Assembly: GCA_002938035.1 (NCBI GenBank)
Contig: PTLH01000006.1
Coordinates: 1-39,884, forward strand
Direction of reading: 5' to 3'
From: Alphaproteobacteria bacterium MarineAlpha3_Bin6
GTDB lineage: Bacteria; Pseudomonadota; Alphaproteobacteria; Rhodospirillales; UBA2165
DNA: 39,884 nt
Shown: piece by piece, positions 18,874 through 29,206 of the stretch
Position numbering within the stretch: the stretch's first letter is position 1
How the letters are laid out: each line of letters starts with the position of its first letter
Notes under the pieces: model-generated
Database searches by the model: none
What the model was told of the DNA's origin: nothing
Seen by the model: the letters and a program-made list of their open reading frames with translations, nothing else
Program-made: the position numbers and the translations under genes

Positions 18874-21381
18874 ATGACGTCTCGTTGCGTGCAGGCCTAT
18901 GACACTCTGGTGCTCCATAATCCAAAATCAATTCTGGTTGTGCTGCTCTTAATTGCGGTTTTCTTCGGTTATCACACAAAAGATTTTAAGTTGGATGCAT
19001 CGGCCGATTCCTTGCTGTTAGAAGGTGACATCGATCTCAAGGTGTTCAGGAAAATACACGAGCGATATCCGAGTAGCGACTTACTCATTGTGACGTATAC
19101 CCCAGATAAAGATCTCTTCTCTGACCAGGCATTAAAGCCTCTGAAGCAACTCCGGGGAGAGCTCAAGAAAGTTGCTAGCGTGGAGACAGTGTTCACGATA
19201 CTCGATGCCCCCCTAGTCAAAAGTTCGGACGTGCCACTGACGGAAATGATCCACGACATACCTAACCTGGAGAAACCCGGTATTGATCGGGCCAAAGCTA
19301 AGGACGAGTTACTCAATAGCCCTATTTACCGCGAACTTATAGTTAGTGCAGATGGTCGAACCACTGCTCTACTATTGGGACTAGTCGAAGATCTACAGTA
19401 CAACAAGTTACGCCAAACTCGCAGTAAATTGCGTGCCAAACAAAGAAATAGAGATCTCTCCCAAAAAGAAAGGCAATCTTTAGAACGCATTGAAACCGAA
19501 TATGATCAGGCGCATGAAGCGATAAACAATCAACGCCGTTTAGATATTGCACACATCAGAGATATCATCGAACCTTACCGGCGGCATGGCGTTCTATACC
19601 TCGGTGGCGTGCCGATGATTGCTGACGACATGGTGTCATTTGTGCGTAAGGACCTGGTTATCTTTGGTAGCGTTGTTCTTATATTCCTTATTATCGTTCT
19701 CACTGCTATTTTCCGCGAATTGCGTTGGATCGTTCTCCCTTTACTCAGCTGTTTTTATGCCGGATTAATCATGCTGGGTGTTCTGGGATTGATTGGTTGG
19801 AAGGTTACAGTCATTTCATCCAATTTTCTCGCCCTTATGTTGATCATCACTATTTCAATGAATATCCATCTGATTGTCCGTTACCGGCAACTCAATCGAG
19901 ATAATAGTGGTGATGACCAGTTGTCTCTTGTTAGAGCCACTATGCATAAGATGGTGAAACCCTGTTTATATACGGTTCTGACTACCATTATGGGTTTTAG
20001 CTCTCTGGCCGTTAGCGAAATCAAGCCGGTAATGGACTTTGGGTGGATGATGAGTGCGGGTTTGGCGGTGGCATTTGTTACATCGTTCGTACTATTTCCC
20101 GCGTTGTTGATGGTCACGGGGAAATCTGGATCTAAACCCATTTCCGATAATGACCGCTTTACTTTACCGGCATATTTAGCCCGTCTGACCGAGAGCCAGG
20201 GCAACAAGGTCTTAGTGTTGGCGGTGATATTGACTGTCGTGAGTGTAGCGGGAATTACCCAGTTGCGTGTCGAGAATAGTTTCATCAATTACTTCAGTGA
20301 AGACACGGAGATATTTCAAGGTCTCAAGCTAATTGATGAACAGCTCGGGGGCACTACTCCACTAGAAATTGTCGTAAAAATTGATGATGACTTTGACGAC
20401 GTTCCGGATCCTGAGGACCTTAAGGGGTTAACCGAGGAGGAGATAGAAATGGAGCGGGAGTTTGCTGAAGAACAGGCTAATTCACCGCAGTATTGGTTTA
20501 CACCCGACAAAATCCAACGCATTAAAGAAGTACACGACTATCTAGATGGATTACCTGAAATTGGCAAAGTTCTCTCTCTTGCTTCGACAGTGCGGGTCGC
20601 TGAAGACTACGCCGAAGAGGTGTTGGACGGAATGCAACTGGCACTGTTGTATACTAAGCTACCACCCAAAGTAAGAGAGGACCTCATCGATCCTTATGTC
20701 TCTATCGATAATAATGAGGCACGGTTCCTTGCACGCGTGTTGGATTCAAAACATGATTTACGACGCGATGAGTTGTTGAAAACGGTTCGCAGTGACCTTG
20801 TGAAGAAGCTCGGATTTGAGAAAGAGAACGTGATCGTGAGTGGGCTTCTGGTTCTCTACAATAATATGCTGCAGAGCTTGTTCAGGTCACAGATTAAAAC
20901 CATAGGTGTAGTGATGCTGGGAATTGCGATCATGTTCCTCGTGTTGTTTCGTTCAATAAAATTGTCGATTATCGGCATTCTGCCAAACCTGCTAGGCGCC
21001 GGGGTGGTTTTGGGGGTAATGGGATGGGCGGGTATACCAATGGATATGATGACAATCACGATTGCGGCCATTACCATTGGTATAGCAGTAGACAATGGTA
21101 TTCACTATATCTACCGTTTCAGAGAAGAGTATGCACTTAATCACAGTTATGTGGAAACCTTGCACGTTTGCCATTCCAATATAGGTAGAGCTGTGTTCTA
21201 CACGACTATGACCATAATTTTCGGTTTTTCCATCTTGGTGTTTTCCAACTTTATCCCTACAATTTATTTTGGAGTGTTAACGGCAGCGGCGATGCTAATC
21301 GCCCTTTTAGCGGCACTCACGGTACTGCCAAAGTTAATTTTACTTTGGAAACCATTCGCCCGATACGAGGGATCAAATTAG
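18874..21381 (+). CDS. RND superfamily exporter (COG1033/MMPL type)
   Basis: 835 aa, two repeated RND halves: TM1, a large periplasmic domain and a TM bundle (VITISMNIHLIVRYRQL; ITIGIAVDNGIHYIYRF). Confidence 0.9.
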   Translation: MTSRCVQAYDTLVLHNPKSILVVLLLIAVFFGYHTKDFKLDASADSLLLEGDIDLKVFRKIHERYPSSDLLIVTYTPDKDLFSDQALKPLKQLRGELKKVASVETVFTILDAPLVKSSDVPLTEMIHDIPNLEKPGIDRAKAKDELLNSPIYRELIVSADGRTTALLLGLVEDLQYNKLRQTRSKLRAKQRNRDLSQKERQSLERIETEYDQAHEAINNQRRLDIAHIRDIIEPYRRHGVLYLGGVPMIADDMVSFVRKDLVIFGSVVLIFLIIVLTAIFRELRWIVLPLLSCFYAGLIMLGVLGLIGWKVTVISSNFLALMLIITISMNIHLIVRYRQLNRDNSGDDQLSLVRATMHKMVKPCLYTVLTTIMGFSSLAVSEIKPVMDFGWMMSAGLAVAFVTSFVLFPALLMVTGKSGSKPISDNDRFTLPAYLARLTESQGNKVLVLAVILTVVSVAGITQLRVENSFINYFSEDTEIFQGLKLIDEQLGGTTPLEIVVKIDDDFDDVPDPEDLKGLTEEEIEMEREFAEEQANSPQYWFTPDKIQRIKEVHDYLDGLPEIGKVLSLASTVRVAEDYAEEVLDGMQLALLYTKLPPKVREDLIDPYVSIDNNEARFLARVLDSKHDLRRDELLKTVRSDLVKKLGFEKENVIVSGLLVLYNNMLQSLFRSQIKTIGVVMLGIAIMFLVLFRSIKLSIIGILPNLLGAGVVLGVMGWAGIPMDMMTITIAAITIGIAVDNGIHYIYRFREEYALNHSYVETLHVCHSNIGRAVFYTTMTIIFGFSILVFSNFIPTIYFGVLTAAAMLIALLAALTVLPKLILLWKPFARYEGSN

Positions 21382-21514
21382 ATTTACCTAGAGTTGGGTA
21401 ACACTTAAAAAAAAGTTTTACCGAAAATAACCAATCCACCTCCTCTCGTTACCCTAAAACAGGGGAGTGAATTTCATATTTTTCTAAAAGCTCCGCTTAC
21501 AAACCAGTACACAT

Positions 21515-23038
21515 TTAAATTACATCAGTGTGCTGGGTGTCTAAGTTACCAAATCGGGTAAACATACCATCGAAATAGAGTTTAACCGTACCCGTCGGAC
21601 CGTGACGCTGCTTGGCGATAATCAATTCTGCGTGATGGCGAACATCGTTAAGATGTGTTTCCCAGCGATGAAGGCGCTCTCCATGCTTATCAGCGGACTC
21701 GTCTTGGCGCAGTATTGGTTCAGCACGTTCTAAATAATACGCTTCACGGAATATGAACGTAACAACATCTGCATCCTGCTCTATTGCACCAGATTCACGT
21801 AAATCGCTGAGTTGGGGTCGTCGATCTTCTCGCTGCTCTACGGCGCGAGAAAGCTGAGAAAGGGCAAGAACAGGCACATCGAGTTCTTTGGCCAATGTCT
21901 TTAGGCCTCTGGTGATCTCCGCGATTTCTTGAACCCTATTCTCCGTTCTTTTGGAACTTTCCATTAACTGAAGATAATCAACAATGACCAAACCTAGGCC
22001 GTGTTCCCGTTTTAACCTCCGTGCGCGAGTGCGTAGCATACTAACAGATAAGGCTGGCGTATCATCAATGTAGATGGGAAGGTTATGCAGTTGTTGGCTA
22101 GCGACAACCAGCCTGTCAAACTCATCGTTTGTAAGTTTCCCTTTCCTCATCTTGTCTGAAGCGATTTCCGTTTGTTCAGATAGGATGCGGGCCGCAAGTT
22201 GCTCAGCTGACATTTCGAGGGAGAAAAATCCTACCACAGCGCCATCGATAATCTTCTTTCGTCCCTCGCTATCTGTTTCGTTTTTATAGTCATAAGCGGC
22301 ATTGAATGCGATATTAGTTGCCAATGCCGTTTTACCCATGGAGGGTCGAGCAGCTAGAATAACTAAATCCGAGGGATGAAGCCCTCCGAGAATTGTATCT
22401 ATATCCCTTAGACCCGTGGCTACGCCGGCAACTTTTCCATCACGTTTATGAGCAGCTTCCGCCATTTCGATAGCTGAAACGATAGAAGACTTAAATTCTT
22501 TAAAACCTCCCTCAAATTCACCCGTGGTAGCCAGGTCGTAAAGGGTCTGCTCCGCTTTTTCAATTTGGGTAATTGCCAAATCGTCCACATCACGTGAGTA
22601 AGCGCTGTTGACTACATTCTCACCTAATTCAATAAGTTGTCGTTTTAGGTGAAGGTCATAAATTGTCCGGCCGTATTCAGCAGCATTAATCACGTTGACC
22701 ATGGATGCAGCTATTTCGACAAGATACTGGGCACCACCGATATCAGTTAGCGCACTATCTTGTTCAAAAAAGCTTTTTAATGTGATTGGATCAGCGATTT
22801 GGCCGCGTTCAATTAACTTTGATGAGGATTCATATATACGTCCGTGAATGGGATCAGCAAAGTGGGTCGGTCGGAGAAAGTCGGCAACACGATCGTAGGC
22901 GTTGTTGTTTGCGAAAATTGCACCGAGAAGAGCTTTTTCAGCTTCAAAATTGTGCGGAGGCATACGTAATGAAGATAGATTATTTTCATTTTCTGGTAAC
23001 GCCGAAATCGAGGTGGAATTTGGTTGGGGAGTTATCAT
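21515..23038 (-). CDS. dnaB: Replicative DNA helicase DnaB
   Basis: PHNFEAEKALLGAIF, Walker A ARPSMGKTALA, LGLVIVDYLQLM, LSQLSRAVEQREDRRPQLSDLRESGAIEQDAD. Confidence 0.98.
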   Translation of the reverse strand: MITPQPNSTSISALPENENNLSSLRMPPHNFEAEKALLGAIFANNNAYDRVADFLRPTHFADPIHGRIYESSSKLIERGQIADPITLKSFFEQDSALTDIGGAQYLVEIAASMVNVINAAEYGRTIYDLHLKRQLIELGENVVNSAYSRDVDDLAITQIEKAEQTLYDLATTGEFEGGFKEFKSSIVSAIEMAEAAHKRDGKVAGVATGLRDIDTILGGLHPSDLVILAARPSMGKTALATNIAFNAAYDYKNETDSEGRKKIIDGAVVGFFSLEMSAEQLAARILSEQTEIASDKMRKGKLTNDEFDRLVVASQQLHNLPIYIDDTPALSVSMLRTRARRLKREHGLGLVIVDYLQLMESSKRTENRVQEIAEITRGLKTLAKELDVPVLALSQLSRAVEQREDRRPQLSDLRESGAIEQDADVVTFIFREAYYLERAEPILRQDESADKHGERLHRWETHLNDVRHHAELIIAKQRHGPTGTVKLYFDGMFTRFGNLDTQHTDVI

Positions 23039-23227
23039 GGTGAATAAAATACTCCCATTAGTGAGGCGGGTGAAGCCATAATCGATTCACAGCCCTGAGG
23101 ATATCGGGGATAAGTTTATTCCATTAAGCTTTTTTGAACGGGAGATGATTAAGGCGCCAAATTCTTGCGAGTGGGGATCCGGTAATGGCCAGAGTTATTC
23201 TAATTGGCTCTTTTTAACACCCGAGAA

Positions 23228-24433
23228 TTACATTTCATTTTCTAGTTTTTCGATATAGTCCCGTTTTAAGGGAAGCAATCGGCTTTTCTTAACCATCTGA
23301 ATTTGGAAGACTGTCATCCCAAGAAAGCGGAAGGAGACTTCACTACTGGCAAGGTAGAATTCCCACATCCTACAAAAACGCTCGTCATAAATCGTTTTGA
23401 TCGTGTCCCTGTTAGTGTTGAAGCGGGTTCGCCAATGGCGAATTGTTTCGGCATAATGTGCGTGCAAAATTTCTACATCAGTGACGATCAATCCAGTTTT
23501 TTCGATGGCTGGGAGTACTTCCGATAGGGCCGGAATATAGCCCCCAGGGAAAATGTATTTGCGAACCCACGGATCTGTGACACTTGGTGGACTGCTCCGG
23601 CCTATGGTATGCAGAAGTGCGATCCCATTATCTGCTAACAAATTTTTGTATGTCATAAAAAAATTTGGGAAATGGCCAATGCCCACATGCTCAAACATTC
23701 CTACCGATACAATCCGCTCGAAGGTACCTGCCTGGTCCCTGTAATCTCGTAAATAGAAATCGATTAGATCGGTAAGGCCTTCATTTTTTGCTTTCTTATG
23801 AGATTCTTCTAATTGATTTTCTGATAAAGTAATGCCGGTTACCCTGGCTCCAATCGTCTTAGCAAGAAATATGGCGAGACCACCCCATCCAGATCCTATA
23901 TCTAGGACACTTTGACCAGGCGATATCATTAATTTAGCAGCAATATGGCGCTTCTTGTTTTCTTGTGCGGTTTCTAGATCTGTCTCCGGAGATTCGAAAT
24001 ATGCACAAGAATATTGTAGGTCTGGGTCCAGAAACAACTCATATAGTTTCTGTGAAAGGTCATAATGATGTGCCACATTTTTTTTTGACAGTAGTTGCGG
24101 GTTAAATTGCTGGAATCGTTTAAATAATCTGCTCACCATTTCAACCATTAAGTGAAAAGGGTGTTGTCCGTGGGTTTCGATATTTTGTCCTAGAAGCGAT
24201 AGAAAATCATAGATTGTTCCATCTTCAACCGTCAGATGGCCCTCCATATAGCCTTCTCCTATGGCCATGGTTGGAGTTATTACCATACGCCATGGAATAA
24301 ATTTATTATGAAGGTGGACTTTAACGGTGGACCCACTTCGGCCCGAGAATATATGGAGCCGACCACTTGCATCAACAATGGTTAGCGTCCCAACTCTTAT
24401 TAATTTTTTCAGGATTGTTTTAAGAACCAACAA
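23228..24433 (-). CDS. cfa: Cyclopropane-fatty-acyl-phospholipid synthase family methyltransferase
   Basis: NVAHHYDLSQKLYELFLDPDLQYSCAYF, VLDIGSGWGGLAIFLA, GITLSENQ, VSVGMFEHVG, FPGGYIPAL. Confidence 0.94.
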   Translation of the reverse strand: MLVLKTILKKLIRVGTLTIVDASGRLHIFSGRSGSTVKVHLHNKFIPWRMVITPTMAIGEGYMEGHLTVEDGTIYDFLSLLGQNIETHGQHPFHLMVEMVSRLFKRFQQFNPQLLSKKNVAHHYDLSQKLYELFLDPDLQYSCAYFESPETDLETAQENKKRHIAAKLMISPGQSVLDIGSGWGGLAIFLAKTIGARVTGITLSENQLEESHKKAKNEGLTDLIDFYLRDYRDQAGTFERIVSVGMFEHVGIGHFPNFFMTYKNLLADNGIALLHTIGRSSPPSVTDPWVRKYIFPGGYIPALSEVLPAIEKTGLIVTDVEILHAHYAETIRHWRTRFNTNRDTIKTIYDERFCRMWEFYLASSEVSFRFLGMTVFQIQMVKKSRLLPLKRDYIEKLENEM

Positions 24434-24587
24434 TTCTGAATTCTCCGAATTCCTAAATAATAGGGTGCCTAATTTTTTTTATAATTATTAAGAGCGCAGG
24501 CAAAAAATAAAAAACAGATCCAGAGGAGGTAAACTTTTTTGATTTCAAATGGATGCATAAAATTTTGCCTTCTTTAACTTCAGAATA

Positions 24588-25241
24588 TTAATTTTCTAGC
24601 GTGATATCAATATCAGTCGTTTCTTCCGACTTTTCTTCCAAATCTTCCTCAGGGTCTTTTTGCTCATCTTGTGGGTTCTGTTTTTGCATAGTTTCCCGTG
24701 CATCTGCTTCTGCAAGTACTGCCGTAACCAAGTTCTCCGTCTCTGATTCAGCGGCAATTATTGCTTCGCCTGTCTTTTCCTGAAGTTTGGCTTCATCCTC
24801 TGAGCGGGCTACATTTGCCGTGACGGTAACCACTACTTCTGGATGGAGGGCTACTTTGATTGGGTGCAATCCAACTGTCTTGATTGGTCGCTCAAGACTT
24901 ATCTGGATTCGGTTAACGTTGAAACCTATCTCTACTAACCCGTCAGCAACATCTCTAGCGTTCACTGAGCCATAAAGATTACCATTCTCACCTGCCTGGC
25001 GGACCATGGTTACGAGATTCCCATCTAATTTTTTCCCAATATTTTCTGCTTCATTTTTTGTTTCGAGGTTTGTAGCTTCATACTCGTTCCGTTTATTTTC
25101 AAACTGTTCTTTGTTTGTTGCAGTTGCAGAAATTGCTTTATTTTTTGGCAGCAAATAGTTGCGGGCATACCCTGGCTTGACATTTACTACGTCACCCATC
25201 AGGCCAAGCTTTTCAACCCGTTCTAAAAGTATTACTTCCAT
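24588..25241 (-). CDS. rplI: 50S ribosomal protein L9 with an acidic C-terminal extension
   Basis: MEVILLERVEKLGLMGDVVNVKPGYARNYLLPKNKA; 217 aa with tail ...DEQKDPEEDLEEKSEETTDIDITLEN. Confidence 0.97.
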   Translation of the reverse strand: MEVILLERVEKLGLMGDVVNVKPGYARNYLLPKNKAISATATNKEQFENKRNEYEATNLETKNEAENIGKKLDGNLVTMVRQAGENGNLYGSVNARDVADGLVEIGFNVNRIQISLERPIKTVGLHPIKVALHPEVVVTVTANVARSEDEAKLQEKTGEAIIAAESETENLVTAVLAEADARETMQKQNPQDEQKDPEEDLEEKSEETTDIDITLEN

Positions 25242-26197
25242 TTTTTCTCCTCCTGGGCGTCAGTGTTTTGACAATCGTAACGTCTTTGCAGTTTAGTCCA
25301 TGGTTCAAAAAACCCAAGGCCTGCCACAGCTAATATAGGCCAACCTAAAATTATCACAAAAATATAGAAAGCCGTCAAAGCCAAATTCGGCGATGCAATT
25401 CTCCTAACCATCCCATGTATTATTCCCAATCCAATGTAAAAAAAGGTTGCGGCAAAAACAATAGCCAGATTCCGACCAACGTATTCGTAGGGCCCTTTAC
25501 CTATTAGGGCGATTGTTGCTGAAGCGACTAGTGCCCAATATAGCCACTCAGGTGCTGTAAGGTTGGAATAGGAGGGAGTTGGGCGCAACTCCACGCCTTT
25601 CCAAGTTAATATAGCCTGAGCGAAAACGGAATTTAGGGACAAAATTAAAAGCCAAACTACAACTGCGATGCTTGGGAAAAAGGATACTATTTGATACTTC
25701 AGGTCAGAAACATTCAGTTGGCCACCTATTGTTAACCGTCTTTCAAATATGTCGGCAATTAACTTATCAATGACGCCTCTGAATCCATTTTCCGTGTCAA
25801 AACTTACTGTTGCCGCTAGGATAAGGACCATAGCACCGTAACCAACTAAGTTGGACAAAATGTAGCCCACAGGATACCAATCGGTATATCCTTGCGCTAA
25901 TTTGCGGTTCAGTAGAGCATGACGTACTACAAACCAGCATGGAAAAGCTATAGTAATTCCATATAAACAGCCGCTAAAAATATCGGTAATTGATATCACT
26001 GTAAAAACGCCGCATAACGCTGCGATAGAAGCATTTCGCGTCCCGTAACCTAAACCGACTGTGATTATGGGAAGCATAGCAAAATGGGCAAAAACAATAA
26101 CAATTGCGGTATTTGATTGTCCAGCTGCTGATAGAACACCGCTGCTGATCCCACACGCTAAAGCTAACAAACTAATCATAATCATTATTTCGCCCAC
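25232..26197 (-). CDS. DUF2232-type integral membrane protein
   Basis: 321-aa polytopic hydrophobic protein between rpsR and rplI, the usual position of DUF2232 genes in alphaproteobacteria; its end overlaps the rplI start by 10 nt. Confidence 0.82.
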   Translation of the reverse strand: MGEIMIMISLLALACGISSGVLSAAGQSNTAIVIVFAHFAMLPIITVGLGYGTRNASIAALCGVFTVISITDIFSGCLYGITIAFPCWFVVRHALLNRKLAQGYTDWYPVGYILSNLVGYGAMVLILAATVSFDTENGFRGVIDKLIADIFERRLTIGGQLNVSDLKYQIVSFFPSIAVVVWLLILSLNSVFAQAILTWKGVELRPTPSYSNLTAPEWLYWALVASATIALIGKGPYEYVGRNLAIVFAATFFYIGLGIIHGMVRRIASPNLALTAFYIFVIILGWPILAVAGLGFFEPWTKLQRRYDCQNTDAQEEKKWK

Positions 26198-26233
26198 AAT
26201 CGCAGAAGTAAAAGGGGCTGCAATTGGATATGA

Positions 26234-26533
26234 TTAATGCGATCCGTAGGGTAGGAGGGCTAAGAAACGAGCACGTTTTATTGCTTTGGCCAGTTCCCTT
26301 TGTTTTTTACCTGATACAGCCGTGATCCGGCTTGGTACTATTTTCCCACGTTCCGAAATATAACGTGAGAGCGTTCTAACGTCCTTATAATCAATCTTGG
26401 GTGCATTTCTTCCCGAGAATGGGCACGTCTTACGTCTGCGAAAAAAGGGACGTCGTCCCCCTCCGTCTGATCGTTTTTGGCGGTTTTCATCTTGCTTTTG
26501 TCCATAATCATTCGGTGGGGTCATTTTTTCCAC
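26234..26533 (-). CDS. rpsR: 30S ribosomal protein S18
   Basis: [64 protein letters not shown]. Confidence 0.97.
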   Translation of the reverse strand: MEKMTPPNDYGQKQDENRQKRSDGGGRRPFFRRRKTCPFSGRNAPKIDYKDVRTLSRYISERGKIVPSRITAVSGKKQRELAKAIKRARFLALLPYGSH

Positions 26534-27050
26534 TTTCTTGTTCTGTAGTGTTATTCAGAATGTCTGGGTCAGACGAAGGCTGGTCCGTCCCAATCGATTC
26601 TGGATCGATAATAGGACCGCTGTCACTCTTCTCGATTGACAAGTCTTCAGCCGGTTCGTCAGGAGCTTGTTTCTCCGGAACCCGTGCTTTGAATTCACCG
26701 CTATCCCGATCTTCATGAGAGCGGTTTGTTTTAACTTGGGCTTGCACAGACGGTTCATCAGATAATTCGTCTAGGCGGATGGTTAGATGCCGCAGCACAT
26801 CTTCATTTAGGCCCATTTGCCGTTCCATTTCATGGACAACGTCAGCCGGAGCATCAATATTGAAGAGAATGTAATGGGCCTTGCGACTTTTCTTAATCTT
26901 GTAAGCTAAGGTTTTGAGACCCCAATTCTCCCGTTTGGTGATCTTGCCGCCACCATCTTTTATTATTTCAGAAAAGACGTCCGCAATTGCATCTACTTGT
27001 TGTGTCGATATTTCCTGACGCGCAATGAATACATTTTCGTAATACGGCAT
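26508..27050 (-). CDS. rpsF: 30S ribosomal protein S6 with a long acidic C-terminal extension
   Basis: [22 protein letters not shown]...[28 protein letters not shown]; about 85-aa acidic, low-complexity tail. Confidence 0.97.
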   Translation of the reverse strand: MPYYENVFIARQEISTQQVDAIADVFSEIIKDGGGKITKRENWGLKTLAYKIKKSRKAHYILFNIDAPADVVHEMERQMGLNEDVLRHLTIRLDELSDEPSVQAQVKTNRSHEDRDSGEFKARVPEKQAPDEPAEDLSIEKSDSGPIIDPESIGTDQPSSDPDILNNTTEQESGKNDPTE

Positions 27051-27291
27051 CCAAAATCCCCTTTCGGATTATCTCAACTCACTGAATAATGTATCTTTTC
27101 AGGAGCATAGCCAATCAAGATAAAGGCTTGAAAGGCAAGGAGTTAAAGACACGGGAATATACACATAACACCTCATGGTGCAAGTAGTAGAAATGAAGTG
27201 GATGAAAAATTGCAAAAATACGATTTTTTATACAATTTCAGATGTACTACTTTGGTTTTGTATTGCGTCAAAGAAGTTAACTCCGTCTGGC

Positions 27292-27319
27292 TTGACACTT
27301 TAGGTGTAAACGCTATCAG
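27292..27319 (+). promoter_or_regulatory. Candidate sigma70-type promoter upstream of fabD
   Basis: TTGACA (27292-27297), 16-bp spacer, TATCAG (27314-27319), about 30 bp before the fabD ATG in the rpsF/fabD divergent region. Confidence 0.45.
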
Positions 27320-27349
27320 TAATTATACCTGAACGAGAGTGGGCGAGGC

Positions 27350-28291
27350 ATGACTAGGGCATTTATTTTCCCGGGGCAAGGTACCCAAGTGGTGGGGATG
27401 GGTAAGGAAATTACAAAGGCTTTTCCTGCAGCGAAGCACGTATTTGAAGAAGTGGATGAAGCCTTAAAGCAAAAATTGTCAAAGGTAATATTCGAAGGTC
27501 CCGAGAAAGAACTTTTACTAACTGAAAATGCCCAACCTGCGGTAATGGCGGTTAGCATGGCGCTCATTAGAATTCTCCAATCGGAGGCAAGTTTTAATAT
27601 TGTGAAAGATTGTAAGTTTGTAGCAGGGCACTCTCTAGGTGAGTACTCGGCTCTTACGGCTGTGCAGGCGATTGAATTGCAGGATACGGCCCGAGTATTG
27701 AAAGCTAGGGGGCGTGCAATGCAGGATGCCGTTCCCCAGGGAGTAGGAGCAATGGCGGCTTTAATCGGTATAGACCTTGACTTAGCGAAGGAGATAGCTT
27801 CGGAAGCAGCTAAAGGTGAGGTGTGTGTGGCGGCTAATGATAATGCACCTGGGCAAATCGTTTTGAGTGGGCATGTTGGTGCAGTGCAGCGTGCAGTCGA
27901 AATTGGAAAGAAAAAAGGCGCTAAACGTAGCATATTGTTAGCTGTTAGTGCGCCCTTTCATTGCTCCCTGATGGCCCCAGCGGCAGATATAATGGCTGGC
28001 GTTTTGGCTGAGGTACAGTTAAATGTACCGATGATTCCAATAGTTGCGAATGTTACCGCTGCGCCTGAGGTGGAACCCCTACAAATTCGAAGACTTCTAG
28101 TAGAACAGGTCACCTCACCGGTACGTTGGAGAGAGAGTATTATGAAAATGAAGAAACTTGGGGTACGTACATTTGTTGAGGTAGGGGTGGGAAAAGTACT
28201 GACTGGAATGGTTAAACGTATTGATCGTGAATTGAAAGGCTTCTCGATTCAGTCGGCTGACGATATCGATGAATTCTTAAATTCTACATGA
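27350..28291 (+). CDS. fabD: Malonyl-CoA:ACP transacylase
   Basis: FIFPGQGTQVVGMG, GHSLGEYSAL nucleophile motif, SAPFHCSLM. Confidence 0.97.
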   Translation: MTRAFIFPGQGTQVVGMGKEITKAFPAAKHVFEEVDEALKQKLSKVIFEGPEKELLLTENAQPAVMAVSMALIRILQSEASFNIVKDCKFVAGHSLGEYSALTAVQAIELQDTARVLKARGRAMQDAVPQGVGAMAALIGIDLDLAKEIASEAAKGEVCVAANDNAPGQIVLSGHVGAVQRAVEIGKKKGAKRSILLAVSAPFHCSLMAPAADIMAGVLAEVQLNVPMIPIVANVTAAPEVEPLQIRRLLVEQVTSPVRWRESIMKMKKLGVRTFVEVGVGKVLTGMVKRIDRELKGFSIQSADDIDEFLNST

Positions 28292-28319
28292 AACCGTATT
28301 TTTTTTTGGGAATTGAAAG

Positions 28320-29057
28320 ATGTTTGATTTTTCAGGCAAGCGGGCGCTGATTACCGGTGCTTCTGGAGGTATAGGGAGCAAAATTGCCGAGTCTCTTCAC
28401 TTAAAGGGTGCAACAGTCACACTTTCTGGTACTCGTGAACGGGCATTGGATGCATTAGCCTCTAAATTGGGAGAACGGGTGCATGTGGTCGTTGGCGATC
28501 TGTCATCGGTTAAAGATTCTCAGTATTTGTTGGATGCTACGAATAATTCAATGGGGGAAATTAATATACTGGTAAATAATGCAGGTATTACAAAAGATAA
28601 GCTTGCAATGCGTATGACGGATGAAGATTGGCAGCTCGTGTTAGAAGTGAATTTGGGCGCTGTGTTTCGTTTATCCCGGGGGTGTCTGCGAAGTATGATT
28701 AAGAGACGATGGGGACGTATTGTAAACATTACCTCGGTTGTTGGTGCTTCAGGAAACTCTGGCCAGGCCAATTATGCTGCGGCTAAGGCGGGTACGACAG
28801 GAATGACTAAAGCCATAGCAGCTGAAGTGGCATCCAGAGGAATTACTGTGAATTGTGTGGCCCCAGGTTATATAGTGACGCCGATGACTGACAGCCTCGA
28901 TAATTCGCAAAAAGAATCTTTGCTTACTATGATCCCAATAGGACGGTTAGGGAAGCCCAAAGACGTTGCAGCTTGCGTATCTTTTTTGGCCAGCGATGAG
29001 GCTGCTTACGTTACAGGCCAAACTCTCCATGTAAACGGTGGTATGCTGATGATTTAG
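28320..29057 (+). CDS. fabG: 3-oxoacyl-ACP reductase FabG
   Basis: TGASGGIGSKIA, NNAGITKD, YAAAKAG; located between fabD and acpP. Confidence 0.97.
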   Translation: MFDFSGKRALITGASGGIGSKIAESLHLKGATVTLSGTRERALDALASKLGERVHVVVGDLSSVKDSQYLLDATNNSMGEINILVNNAGITKDKLAMRMTDEDWQLVLEVNLGAVFRLSRGCLRSMIKRRWGRIVNITSVVGASGNSGQANYAAAKAGTTGMTKAIAAEVASRGITVNCVAPGYIVTPMTDSLDNSQKESLLTMIPIGRLGKPKDVAACVSFLASDEAAYVTGQTLHVNGGMLMI

Positions 29058-29206
29058 AACCATTTGTTGTCAAATCTTTATGTCCAGATGTAAGCTGGCC
29101 ATTGGAAATAAAGTGTGTTAGGAAACGCCGAACATGTAAACCCTAAGAAAAATACATTTTTGATTAAGGGTGTCAGTAATAATTATTTGAGTTGGGGATT
29201 TAGAGA

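Noticed and set aside
27316-27933. 205-aa minus-strand ORF antisense to fabD
   Set aside because: Lies wholly over the well-supported fabD gene and its leader; composition is that of an antisense shadow ORF with no recognisable domain.
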